Shown one piece after another: positions 53,256 through 61,770 of a DNA stretch of 64,000 nucleotides. Every line of letters begins with the position of its first letter. The stretch's first letter is position 1. The translations under genes and the position numbers were made by a program. Origin of the DNA: CAYTGM01 sp964437365 (GTDB lineage: Bacteria; Sumerlaeota; Sumerlaeia; SLMS01); NCBI GenBank assembly GCA_964437365.1, contig CAYTGM010000015.1:1-64000 (forward strand), in the 5' to 3' direction. A model generated the notes under the pieces. It made no database searches and was not told the DNA's origin. It was given only the letters and a program-made list of their open reading frames with translations.

Positions 53256-53597
53256 ATGGAACGCCTGGTACAAATGATGATGATAACGATGACGATTATC
53301 ATCGCTTCATCTATAACTGGAGTTGGCGGAGCTGTAGCAGGATACAGCCGAGGTACAGAAGCTAATGAAGAGCGTGATGCCTACTATACACAGTTGGGAA
53401 TTAACCTGACGACTCTTTCCCATGTGGAGAGGAATTCGATAGAAGGTGAACATGCGATGGAGCAGCTGGAGGAGCTGATTAATAAGGGCGTGCGCTGCGG
53501 GCACTTTCCTCCTTCGTTTTCAACCATGCCACAGTCTATCGAAAATAAGCTCTCAACCGCCAGTCTTGCTTCAGCTGGTCAAAACGCCAATGGGTGA
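53256..53597 (+). CDS. Small single-pass membrane protein, unknown
   Basis: I do not recognise this 113-residue protein. It has one N-terminal hydrophobic helix (about 6-30, MMITMTIIIASSITGVGGAV), then a polar segment with two or three predicted helices (HVERNSIEGEHAMEQLEELI) and one Cys (VRCGHFPPSF). ACGGGGAA precedes ATG 53256 by 8-10 bases. It stands alone and converges on the ligase gene with a gap of 7 bases. Confidence is moderate because no family supports it. Confidence 0.5.
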   Translation: MERLVQMMMITMTIIIASSITGVGGAVAGYSRGTEANEERDAYYTQLGINLTTLSHVERNSIEGEHAMEQLEELINKGVRCGHFPPSFSTMPQSIENKLSTASLASAGQNANG

Positions 53598-53604
53598 GTT
53601 TGTT

Positions 53605-55215
53605 CTATTCAGCCGATTTCTGATGCAATTCCATTAAGAGCCTCTGCACGTCTTCCAGCTGATTCGCATCTTCAGGTTTCTTGTCTTTCCTCCATCTCGC
53701 CATTCTTGGGAATCTCAGTGCGACACCAGACTTATGGCGCTTAGACTCCTGGATTCCTTCAAAAGCCAGCTCGAAGACTTGCTCTGGTTTGACAACCCGT
53801 ACGGGTCCATGTCTATCAAGAGTATGTTTTTTGACCCAGCGATCAACCTGCCCTATTTCTTTGTCGGTTAAGCCTGAATATGCTTTCGCAATGGGTACGA
53901 GCTCCTCTTGATGCCAGACTCCAAATGTATAGTCGCTGTAAAGATTAGCTCTTCGACCATGGCCACGTTGTGCGTAAATCATCACGGCGTCTATCGTCAA
54001 CGGATCTACTTTCCACTTCCACCAGTCGCCTCGGACGCGACCGACCTTGTAGGGAGAGTTTTTTCTCTTCAGCATAAAGCCTTCAACGCGGCGCTGCCGG
54101 CTTTCTTCTCTCAAGGACACACAATCCTCCCAGGAATTAGAAGGAACAAGGGGCGAGACCTTTAAAGTTCTTTTTTCCAATATGGAGGAGAGAGTTTCTT
54201 CAAGCTTCACCCTTCTATTCTCAAGGCTCCGATCCCGTATATCTTCTCCCCCGAGCTCGAGAATATCATAGGCCATGAAAACGACAGGACATTCTTCCAT
54301 TAATTTTCTCGAAACGTTTTTTCGACCGATCCTTTTCTGAAGGTACTGAAAAGGAAGAGGCGCGCCATTCTGCCAGGTAAGTATTTCGCCATCCAGCACT
54401 GTCCCGTCAGGAAGATTTTCTGCCGCCTCAGTGATTTCAGGGTAGCGGTCTGATACCAGTTCTTCCCCACGACTCCAGATCAGCAGCGTTCCTTCTCTCT
54501 TAATAATCTGGGCGCGAATGCCATCCCACTTCCACTCAACAAACCATTCGTCTATATTTCCTAATGTCTCGGCGCTACCTTCAATGGGTGACGCAAGGTA
54601 GAAGGGATAGGGAGAAGTTTTCTCACGTTCAAAGTCATCTCTTGATAGGAGATTCAAATAGAACTCCTTCGTTGGATGCCATTTTCCCATCAGTCGATGA
54701 GCCATCATCGGCGGGTTAATACCGGCAACTTCGGCGAGTGCGCGTGCGACCAGTTTACGCGAAACACCGACGCGAAAGCCTCCCATCATAAGCTTGTGAT
54801 AGACAAATCTTTCCTGACTTGACAGTGATTCCCAAAGAAGAAGGATTATCTCTTTTCGTTCATTCTCATTGAATTCTTTCAGGGGAAGAATATATTTCTC
54901 AACCAGAGCATGTAGAGGAATATCGGTTCCCTTTGTTTCCTTTGGATAGAGAAGGGAAAGCGTTTCTGCGAGGTCACCAACAATATCATAGCTTTCGTCT
55001 ATCAACCATGATGGATAATTCGTGACCTCGGCCAGCCACTCTCTGAGTTGCGTGCTTGAGACAACTCTTCCTGGACGATTCCCGGTGAGAAATGACAGAG
55101 CCCAAATGGCATCTTCGGGTTCTGCATTCTGGAAATAATCCTTAAGGACTTCTACTTTATCGTTTGTTTTGTTGGATTCGTCAAGTCGCGTATAGAGCTC
55201 TGTAAAGTACTTCAT
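53605..55215 (-). CDS. ATP-dependent DNA ligase (ligase-associated system type)
   Basis: The 536-residue ligase seals nicks via an adenylated lysine. An N-terminal helical DNA-binding domain (about 1-200, with MMGGFRVGVSRKLVARALAE) precedes the nucleotidyltransferase with motif I EWKWDGIRAQI (Lys229). Further motifs are IWSRGEELV, DGTVLDGEIL, VVFMAYDIL, EGFMLKRKNSPY and DWWKWKVDP (motif V). The OB-fold C-terminal domain ends with ALRFPRMARWRKDKKPEDAN. This layout is the bacterial ligase that co-occurs with a metallo-beta-lactamase exonuclease, a DEXH helicase and a phosphoesterase in DNA damage clusters (TIGR04120-04123). Only the exonuclease is here. It overlaps that gene by 4 bases. Confidence 0.95.
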   Translation of the reverse strand: MKYFTELYTRLDESNKTNDKVEVLKDYFQNAEPEDAIWALSFLTGNRPGRVVSSTQLREWLAEVTNYPSWLIDESYDIVGDLAETLSLLYPKETKGTDIPLHALVEKYILPLKEFNENERKEIILLLWESLSSQERFVYHKLMMGGFRVGVSRKLVARALAEVAGINPPMMAHRLMGKWHPTKEFYLNLLSRDDFEREKTSPYPFYLASPIEGSAETLGNIDEWFVEWKWDGIRAQIIKREGTLLIWSRGEELVSDRYPEITEAAENLPDGTVLDGEILTWQNGAPLPFQYLQKRIGRKNVSRKLMEECPVVFMAYDILELGGEDIRDRSLENRRVKLEETLSSILEKRTLKVSPLVPSNSWEDCVSLREESRQRRVEGFMLKRKNSPYKVGRVRGDWWKWKVDPLTIDAVMIYAQRGHGRRANLYSDYTFGVWHQEELVPIAKAYSGLTDKEIGQVDRWVKKHTLDRHGPVRVVKPEQVFELAFEGIQESKRHKSGVALRFPRMARWRKDKKPEDANQLEDVQRLLMELHQKSAE

Positions 55216-56228
55216 GATGAATCCCCCTCCGAGGAATCATCTATTTCTCCCTCCCAAGGTGTTCTCAATACTTCAGCCTCACGACCTTCTTCTCTAAGAT
55301 AGCGAACAAGAATATCTGTGTAGCCATGGGTAGCGAAAACTCTATCTGCCTCTGATTCTCTGATCGTTGTCAGAAGTCCGTTCCAGTCGACATGATCACT
55401 CATGACAAATCCGCGATCCGTAGCCCGGCGTCGCCGGTTTCCTCTGACCATCATCCAACCAGAGGCCATGGCAGTGCTGTAGGGTTGGAACTTCTTGATC
55501 CAGGAACTACCACCAGCCGAAGGAGGAGCGATGACGATAGCCTTCCCCTTGTACTTTTTTGCTTCTTCCACCCCGGCGTATTCTGTTTCCGGAAGGTCTA
55601 TACCAGACTCTCTGTATGCCTGAGTAAGTTTTTGCATCGCTCCGTGAAGAAGGATCGGACCATTGTCAGGGTCGAGGCCTGCCAAGAGACGCTGCGCTTT
55701 ACCCAACGCATAGGCGAAGAGAATACTTGTCCTGCTTTTCTCGCTGTTGCTTTTCCACCAGGCATTGATTTGCTGATAGACATCTTCGGGGTCAGGCCAA
55801 CGATAGACAGGGAGGGCGAAAGTTGACTCTGTAATCAGCGTATGACATCTGATGGGTTCAAATGGAGTGCAAGTGGGATCAGCCTGACGCTTATAGTCGC
55901 CGGTGACGACCCAAATCTCCCCCTTATATTCGATCCGAATCTGCGAAGACCCAAGGAGGTGACCTGCTGGGTGGAAGGAGACATTTACGCCATTGATTAA
56001 ACGCGACTGTCCATAAGCGATCGATTCGAGCGAAACATCGCCGAGTCTGAGCCGCGTCACCGACTCTCCTTCTTCAGAACAAAGGTAGTTCTCACTCCCC
56101 CACCGACAATGGTCAGAGTGAGCATGTGTGATCAGAGCCTTTTTGACTTTTCCCCAGGGATCGATGTGGAAATCTCCTGGTGCACAGTAGAGACCTTGAT
56201 CTGTAATTTGAAGGAGAAGAGGGTTCAT
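55212..56228 (-). CDS. Ligase-associated DNA exonuclease (metallo-beta-lactamase fold)
   Basis: The 338-residue protein of the SNM1/CPSF-like nuclease group has metal-binding THAHSDH (His35, His37, Asp39, His40), HPAGHLLGSSQI, VVTGDYKRQADPTC and the later TLITESTFALPVYRW and ILFAYALGKAQRLL motifs. In the beta-CASP-like part SDHVDWNGLL and VFATHGYTDILVRYL match the ligase-associated exonuclease family (TIGR04122). Its partner is the ATP-dependent ligase encoded next, with a 4-base overlap (ATGA). It is likely a repair exonuclease; the helicase and phosphoesterase of the four-gene set are not adjacent. Confidence 0.93.
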   Translation of the reverse strand: MNPLLLQITDQGLYCAPGDFHIDPWGKVKKALITHAHSDHCRWGSENYLCSEEGESVTRLRLGDVSLESIAYGQSRLINGVNVSFHPAGHLLGSSQIRIEYKGEIWVVTGDYKRQADPTCTPFEPIRCHTLITESTFALPVYRWPDPEDVYQQINAWWKSNSEKSRTSILFAYALGKAQRLLAGLDPDNGPILLHGAMQKLTQAYRESGIDLPETEYAGVEEAKKYKGKAIVIAPPSAGGSSWIKKFQPYSTAMASGWMMVRGNRRRRATDRGFVMSDHVDWNGLLTTIRESEADRVFATHGYTDILVRYLREEGREAEVLRTPWEGEIDDSSEGDSS

Positions 56229-56454
56229 AGTCCTGATCTAGAGGGGTTGGTCCGACTGGTAATGGAAGCATAACCTGAACCGGCACGTCGATTATTGCGG
56301 AAATATTTCAGAGAACTTTATCAAAAGAGAGTGAGAATTCTTTGTTCTAGGTGTTGATCCTGTAAGAGAGAAGTTTCAGCATCCCCCCGTTTCGCCGAAG
56401 GGGTTCCCCCTCATCGGTGATCATCTACTCTAATGTAATAAGGATACTTTAAAT

Positions 56455-57582
56455 ATGAGCGTCCCATTTATTGATCTTCGTCGCTTTGAGCCTGACTTTC
56501 TTGAGCGATGGGCAGACAAGTGTGCGGAGGTTTCGCGCAACACCATGTTCGTTGGTGGTCCAGAAGCATCAAAACTTGAGCAGACCCTTTCTGCCAGAAC
56601 CGGTGCGAATTCGGTTGTTGCGTGCGCAAATGGAACGGATGCTCTTCAACTTGCACTGAGAGCTTGTGATGTGGGACGTGATGACGTGGTCCTGATCCCA
56701 GATGCCACTTTCTGGGCAACATTCGAAGCGGTTGTAAATGTGAATGCTCATCCTGTTACGGTGGACATCAATCCGACAGACTTGCAGATGGACTTCGAAC
56801 TCTTCAAGGAAGCGTGTGAAAAGTATAAACCCAAAGCAGCAATCCTTGTGCATCTATATGGATGGGCCAGTAAAGATCTGAAGAAGTTCAGAAGCTATTG
56901 CAAAGATAAGGGCATTGTCCTGATCGAAGATGGTGCTCAGGCCTTCGATGTGGATGTCGATGGAGAATCCATTTATAAGGGTGCTCATATAAGTACGATC
57001 TCTTTCTATGTTGCGAAGGTTCTTGGAGCCTGCGGTGATGCAGGTGCAGTATTCTGCTCTTCCGAGGAGCTCGCTACGAAAGTCAGACAGCTGGGAAACC
57101 ACGGAAGAACAACCCACTACGGACATGGACTGGTTGGCTGGAATAGCCGAATTGGCGGGCTGGACGCGGCCTATCTGAACTTGAGTCTGGAGTATATAGA
57201 CGCCCGTATTGAAAGTCGACGCAAGGTAGCAGAGCGCTATAGAGAGCTCTACAAGAAGTTGGACGTGTGCTATGTTTCTCCTCCGGAGGGAATTAAGGAG
57301 AACGCCTATTTGACGGTCAGTCTGTTCGACCCGGCAGAGCGCCCGAAAATCGAGGAACCGTTGAAGGAGAATGGAATTGGATTCGGAAATGTCTACCCGG
57401 GCGCCATGTCAGAGCAGCCCGGGGCCGAGAAGTTTATTCATGGCAAGGTTGGTGGTGACATCGCGGACAAAGTCTGTCGCGGCGTCTTGAACTTACCACT
57501 CTTTACCTACATGAAAGAAGACGAAATCGATACAGTGGAAAAAGTCTTTCAAAAGGCTTTGGAGGGAGCGAGGTCAAACTGA
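56455..57582 (+). CDS. DegT/DnrJ/EryC1-family PLP aminotransferase
   Basis: The 375-residue sugar aminotransferase-like enzyme uses PLP to convert keto sugars into amino sugars for surface polysaccharides. VPFIDLRRFEP, then VGGPEASKLEQTL (sugar-binding), VACANGTDALQLALRA (PLP phosphate), HLYGWASKDLKKF and LIEDGAQAFD (Asp pairing with the ring) are visible. The Schiff-base lysine lies in ISFYVAKVLGACGDAGAVF (Lys187; most relatives have FxxxKxLGxxGDGG). GNHGRTTHYGHGLVGWNSR is the typical substrate loop. ATG 56455 has AAGGA upstream. It stands in a region with GT4 and radical SAM genes. Confidence 0.93.
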   Translation: MSVPFIDLRRFEPDFLERWADKCAEVSRNTMFVGGPEASKLEQTLSARTGANSVVACANGTDALQLALRACDVGRDDVVLIPDATFWATFEAVVNVNAHPVTVDINPTDLQMDFELFKEACEKYKPKAAILVHLYGWASKDLKKFRSYCKDKGIVLIEDGAQAFDVDVDGESIYKGAHISTISFYVAKVLGACGDAGAVFCSSEELATKVRQLGNHGRTTHYGHGLVGWNSRIGGLDAAYLNLSLEYIDARIESRRKVAERYRELYKKLDVCYVSPPEGIKENAYLTVSLFDPAERPKIEEPLKENGIGFGNVYPGAMSEQPGAEKFIHGKVGGDIADKVCRGVLNLPLFTYMKEDEIDTVEKVFQKALEGARSN

Positions 57583-57629
57583 GGTAACGCTCGAGTCAAG
57601 ATTGGCCTTGTCATTAAAGTGACAGAAAG

Positions 57630-58292
57630 ATGACAAATCCGTGCTTCGTATTGCAGAAAGGCACGGATTACCTGTTGAAGAATCGTTTAAATGAATTACT
57701 ATCAGCGTTTTACGTTCGTGAAGTCCTGAAGTCCGTTCGGTGGGGAATCTGCTTAATCCCCTTGTTTGCAATTCTCCTCACGGTCATTCTCAGCCAGACG
57801 AACGCATCCGGGCTTTTGGAGAAAGATCTTCATGAGACGATCGCCATCTGGTTAACCGGGGCTGCCTTTGCTCTAACGATCGTCCGCTACTTCGTACATC
57901 GAGCTGATTTCTACAAAATCATGATATTCCTGACGGGTGCCCTTCTCTTCCGTGAAATTCATATCGATGACACCGGTGAACTTGTCTATTTGAACGTAAT
58001 TATCGCTGCTGTTTGGATGGCCCTTTGGAGGAAGCGAATTCGTGGTGAGATGACGACTCCTGCCATTTCTTCAGGATTTGTTGGGACCTGGATGAGTTAT
58101 GTGATAGCTCTTCTTATTGCACGACGTGCTTTCGCCTTCATCCCCGGGGAAGATGCTCTTCACATTGCCCTTGAAGAGATGCTGGAAACCACTGGTCATG
58201 TTTTCCTGGTGATGACTTTCATGATGCCGGCATGGGATAGATCCAAGTCTTCTGCAGAATCTCCTGCTCCTGAGCCCTCACGCCTCCAATAA
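57630..58292 (+). CDS. Integral membrane protein, unknown
   Basis: I do not recognise this 220-residue protein. It has five or six hydrophobic segments (starting at about residues 38, 70, 95, 118 and 148) separated by short loops, a long N-terminal cytoplasmic or amphipathic region with DYLLKNRLNELL, and a Pro/Ser tail (SAESPAPEPSRLQ). A few His (HRADF, HIDDTGEL, ETTGHVFL) occur near the membrane. It lies 47 bases after the DegT gene, in the same orientation and probably the same transcript. Confidence 0.7.
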   Translation: MTNPCFVLQKGTDYLLKNRLNELLSAFYVREVLKSVRWGICLIPLFAILLTVILSQTNASGLLEKDLHETIAIWLTGAAFALTIVRYFVHRADFYKIMIFLTGALLFREIHIDDTGELVYLNVIIAAVWMALWRKRIRGEMTTPAISSGFVGTWMSYVIALLIARRAFAFIPGEDALHIALEEMLETTGHVFLVMTFMMPAWDRSKSSAESPAPEPSRLQ

Positions 58293-58366
58293 TCTTTTGA
58301 CCCTGTAATTCCTTTTACCTTTCAATCATGAGGATCTTGATTAAGGACCATTGAAAGGGATGACCC

Positions 58367-58870
58367 ATGAACGTTAGCAGCCGTTTATTTCAAAGATTGT
58401 CAGGTTTGTTTGTCCTGCTTGCCATTGTATTCATGAGCACCGGCTGTCAAACAGCTCGAACTGCGGGAAAGGTCATTGTTACGCCGGTTACCGTGGTCCG
58501 TGATGTCGTGGATGCACCTCTGGTTACTGTCACAACGACCTTTGAATACTTCGCCGATCAAACGCGCGTCGCCCGGGCACCGCATGTGGGAATTGGATGG
58601 AGCCCCCACACAGGCATTCAACCTAATATCGGTTATGACTTGAGCCACCTGGCATTCAAAGCGGTTTCCCTGACCATCGGATCCATCGACTATATCATCT
58701 GTCGATCTCTCTACCCCAACTGGGCTGGAGGGATTACGCCGTGGCGGCCAAAGACGCATAGCTGGGGTGATATGTATTTCCCGAATACGAGAGCACTTTG
58801 GGGAGATGAACGGCCCGTTGAGGGTAGTCGCAGCGGAAAACGCGGACGAGGATCTCCTCCAGGGTCCTAA
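58367..58870 (+). CDS. Putative lipoprotein, unknown
   Basis: The 167-residue protein starts at ATG 58367 with AAAGGGA 8 bases upstream. It has an N-terminal hydrophobic signal ending MSTGC, a good lipobox. The mature part begins QTARTAGKVIVTPVTVVRDV, a segment like small outer-membrane lipoproteins. It continues with GIGWSPHTGIQPNIGYDLSH and a basic Gly/Ser tail. Function unknown. It ends 8 bases before the convergent GT4 gene. Confidence 0.7.
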   Translation: MNVSSRLFQRLSGLFVLLAIVFMSTGCQTARTAGKVIVTPVTVVRDVVDAPLVTVTTTFEYFADQTRVARAPHVGIGWSPHTGIQPNIGYDLSHLAFKAVSLTIGSIDYIICRSLYPNWAGGITPWRPKTHSWGDMYFPNTRALWGDERPVEGSRSGKRGRGSPPGS

Positions 58871-58878
58871 GCTGTTTA

Positions 58879-59970
58879 TCAGAACAGTTGCTGATACATT
58901 TCATGTGTTTTAAGGCAGGTATTCTGTACAGAAAACTCGTGTACTCGCTTGTAGGCAGCATCGGCCATCTGACCGATCCTCTCTCGATTTTTTTGCAGCT
59001 TTGAGATTTGCTCAACCCAATCATCCAGGTTTTCTCCGCAGCAAATGCCGGCTTCCGATTCTCCGAGAACTTCCCTGTTTGGAGGAATATCCTGCACAAC
59101 AAAGGGTCTCCCCTGGGCACATACCTCAAGAAGTGTATTGGGGAATCCTTCTCGATCACTTGCCGAAACGTATATCTCTGCTTTCCTGACCTCTTCCTTT
59201 ATTTCTTTTTTCCAGCCAAGAAAACAGACTTCGTCTGCCAATCCCAGGTCGGAAGCCTGTTGCTTGATCCTCTGAAAAGTTGGGCCGTCTCCAACCAGCG
59301 TGAGATAGAAGGGAACTCTTTTCTTCTTCAGCTGATCTGCAAGAAGCACAAGTCTGTCGACTCTCTTCTGCTTTACGAATCTGCCAGCCCACATCAGTAA
59401 AACAGGTGAACCTTCCTGACGGACTGGAAGAGGAGGACAACTATCGGAAACAATAACACCGTTATGAATAATGCGATACTTATCAGTTGGCAGTGAGAGT
59501 TTGAGCAGGGGGCTTCTGACAGCTTCTGAAACGGCGACAATCCTCTCGGGAATGTTCTTCGTCCACCGGATCATCCTTCCCTGGCTTGATCCCCGCCATG
59601 GAGTTTGTGAATGATAACTGTTAATTGCATGAGTATTCTTGAGACCTATTGTGGCGAAATTGACAGCCATGTTCGATGCATACATATGTCCGTGCACGAT
59701 AGAGAACTTCTTTGCCTTTATAAGTTTTCTCAGTTTCATGAGCCCACGTGGATCGAGTCGGCTTTGAAAGGGAATCACATGGACTTTCAGGCCAGCATCC
59801 AGGAAATCCTGATACATCTCCCCCGTTTCCTTTAGGCAACAAACTTCAGGGGCGTATCCATACTCATCTCTCAAGATAGGAAGCATCCTGAGTAGCATTC
59901 GTTGTACGCCTCCAACCTGGAGGTCGTAGATTACACGAAGGATTTTCGGGCGTTTTGATGCTTCGGACAT
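58879..59970 (-). CDS. Family 4 glycosyltransferase (GT-B)
   Basis: The 363-residue GT-B enzyme starts with KILRVIYDLQVGGVQRMLLR (N-terminal Rossmann fold and Gly-rich loop). The C-terminal half has LLMWAGRFVKQKRVDRLV, LVGDGPTFQRIKQQASDLGL, VCFLGWKKEI and SASDREGFPNTLLEVCAQGR; the final Glu-x7-Glu region binds the nucleotide sugar. It retains sugar configuration and acts on lipid- or polysaccharide-linked acceptors. Donor and acceptor are not readable. It is divergent from the radical SAM gene with about 215 bases between. Confidence 0.92.
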   Translation of the reverse strand: MSEASKRPKILRVIYDLQVGGVQRMLLRMLPILRDEYGYAPEVCCLKETGEMYQDFLDAGLKVHVIPFQSRLDPRGLMKLRKLIKAKKFSIVHGHMYASNMAVNFATIGLKNTHAINSYHSQTPWRGSSQGRMIRWTKNIPERIVAVSEAVRSPLLKLSLPTDKYRIIHNGVIVSDSCPPLPVRQEGSPVLLMWAGRFVKQKRVDRLVLLADQLKKKRVPFYLTLVGDGPTFQRIKQQASDLGLADEVCFLGWKKEIKEEVRKAEIYVSASDREGFPNTLLEVCAQGRPFVVQDIPPNREVLGESEAGICCGENLDDWVEQISKLQKNRERIGQMADAAYKRVHEFSVQNTCLKTHEMYQQLF

Positions 59971-60185
59971 GGGCTCAATAAAGGAATCAGAGTGAAGAGA
60001 GGCAACTCAATAACCAGATAATTTGAAAGTGAAGGCCTATCCATCTCTCACTTGGGATGGTATTGCTGGATGGAAAGAAGATGAAAGGGCTTTCAGAGAT
60101 TGACAGGAGGGCAGTGAATGGCTTGACAGCCTTTAGAAAGTGGCCCCACCTTTGGTTGCACTATATGGAAGGCACATGATTCACT

Positions 60186-61259
60186 ATGGCTCCCGTACTT
60201 GATAAGCTAAAATCCCTGGGCAGACGGATCTCTCAAAAAGAGGATTCCCTCCCATTTCCCCATACGCTCAACATCGAATCCAGCTACGCCTGTAACCTGA
60301 AATGTGTCATGTGCCCAAGACACTTTGAGGGAGTGCCTCAGGGCATGTTTACTTTGAAGATGTTCGAGGAGCACATCGAGCCCTATATCGGCAGATTTAA
60401 GTACGTACATTTGACCGGGTGGGGGGAACCTTTGATGAACAGGGATCTTCCCGAGATCGTGAACCGATGCAGAAAAGCGGGTGTATGGACTTGCTTTACA
60501 TCGAATGGGCTGCTTCTTCGCCCTCCCTTGGATCAAAAGATTCTGGATTCAAATCTCGAGCTCATTTCCGTTTCCTGTGATGCGGATAACGCGGAGACCT
60601 ACGAATACGTCCGTGGTAAGGGAACTTTTGATGTCCTTGTGGAGAGGCTAACAGCATTCAACAAGCTTCGACGTGAAACCGGTGCACAAACCGTGATGCA
60701 GTGGTCATTCGTTCAAATGAGGCATAACTATCAACAGCTTCCTGGTGCCATAAGACTTGCTGCGAGATGTGGCTTTGACCAATTTGTGGCCAAACATATC
60801 GAAACGGTGATCAACAGAGAAGAGCTTGCCGATGCAATGTGGAATACAGGCATCGCTCCAGATCTCTCACCCGAAATCGTTGAAGACCATGACCGAATTT
60901 TAGAAGAAGCGAAAGAAGTCGCAAAAGAGGTTGGCATTGGCTTGGAGATTCATCCAAGGCGTATGGATTATGAAGGCCAGTGTCTAGTTCGACCGATGAC
61001 GAATCTCTTCGTGGATTATGAAGGAAGGGTATCAAGCTGCTGTTACCTGAATGTGAATGATGTCAGACCATACAATACTCCTGAGGAAAAGCCAGAGGAC
61101 ACGGGAGTATACGGAGACCTTCGTTTAAGCTCATTGATGGAGCTGATTGAGACGGATCGATTTCGTTCATTTCAAAAATCCTGGAAGAAGGGTGAAGTCC
61201 CTGAGCCCTGTCGAGGCTGCCTTCAGGTGAATCGAATGAAATCGAATAGTTCTTCATGA
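60186..61259 (+). CDS. Radical SAM/SPASM protein
   Basis: The 357-residue radical SAM enzyme has the cluster motif CNLKCVMC (Cys36, Cys40, Cys43), preceded by HTLNIESSYA. Next are LTGWGEPLMNRDL (SAM-binding GGE-type region) and CFTSNGLLL. The C-terminal part has SPASM-type cysteines (SCCYLNVND near 280 and PCRGCLQVN near 345), which bind auxiliary Fe-S clusters in peptide- or sugar-modifying enzymes. ATG 60186 has GGAAGG about 12 bases upstream. Many such proteins lie in polysaccharide loci, but no peptide precursor gene is visible next to it. The substrate is unknown. Confidence 0.9.
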   Translation: MAPVLDKLKSLGRRISQKEDSLPFPHTLNIESSYACNLKCVMCPRHFEGVPQGMFTLKMFEEHIEPYIGRFKYVHLTGWGEPLMNRDLPEIVNRCRKAGVWTCFTSNGLLLRPPLDQKILDSNLELISVSCDADNAETYEYVRGKGTFDVLVERLTAFNKLRRETGAQTVMQWSFVQMRHNYQQLPGAIRLAARCGFDQFVAKHIETVINREELADAMWNTGIAPDLSPEIVEDHDRILEEAKEVAKEVGIGLEIHPRRMDYEGQCLVRPMTNLFVDYEGRVSSCCYLNVNDVRPYNTPEEKPEDTGVYGDLRLSSLMELIETDRFRSFQKSWKKGEVPEPCRGCLQVNRMKSNSSS

Positions 61260-61770
61260 TTTTTGGACCGACGGTCTTTGTGGCGTATTGAATTTTCTGA
61301 AGATGTGTGCTTTTTTGCTTGCGATCCGGGCTGTGAAAACGCACCTTCCTTTTGGTTGAGGGAAAAGGTCTCATTATACCACCTTCAATCAGATACTGAG
61401 AACTACTGCTTGACTTCTCACGTCATCTGGAAGACTCTCAGAACGTTAAGCACTCGGTGCTAACAATCCCCTCAGGAGGTAATTACTCGACCAACGAACC
61501 ATTTTCCTCCCTCCCCTCCTCCAGGGATCGCGCGCCCATTTGGGCGCGCGGTCCCGTTTTTAGATAAATCCCTATTCTACCATCAGCACTCTGCTTATCT
61601 CTATTGCTTCGCGCGATTCCATCCACGAACTTCTTCTTGGTTGCCTCATGCACCCCTCCTATCAATATACCTCGATGCTTCGTGACATCGGCAAAGACGT
61701 AAAGATGGGTTATTGAGCCTGATGGCTCATTTTAAGAGGTATCAATGTTCGACTGTTTGAAAGGTAGAGT
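61260..61770. other. Intergenic region with terminator
   Basis: It contains the terminator at 61524-61560. A 66-codon frame at 61263-61463 has TTG start and six Cys, but no upstream ribosome site or recognisable family. A GGAGG at about 61475 is followed by no credible start. The promoter of the gene at 61771 must lie in the right part. Confidence 0.5.
61524..61560 (+). terminator. Strong GC-rich rho-independent terminator
   Basis: GGGATCGCGCGCCCA pairs with TGGGCGCGCGGTCCC (one T/G mismatch) around TT and is followed by GTTTTTAG. It lies 265 bases after the radical SAM stop. Confidence 0.9.

Noticed and set aside
61263..61463. 66-codon frame with six cysteines after the radical SAM gene
   Set aside because: Tempting as a SPASM substrate peptide, but it has a TTG start without a ribosome site, lies after the enzyme and has no leader-like pattern. 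I mention it without calling it.
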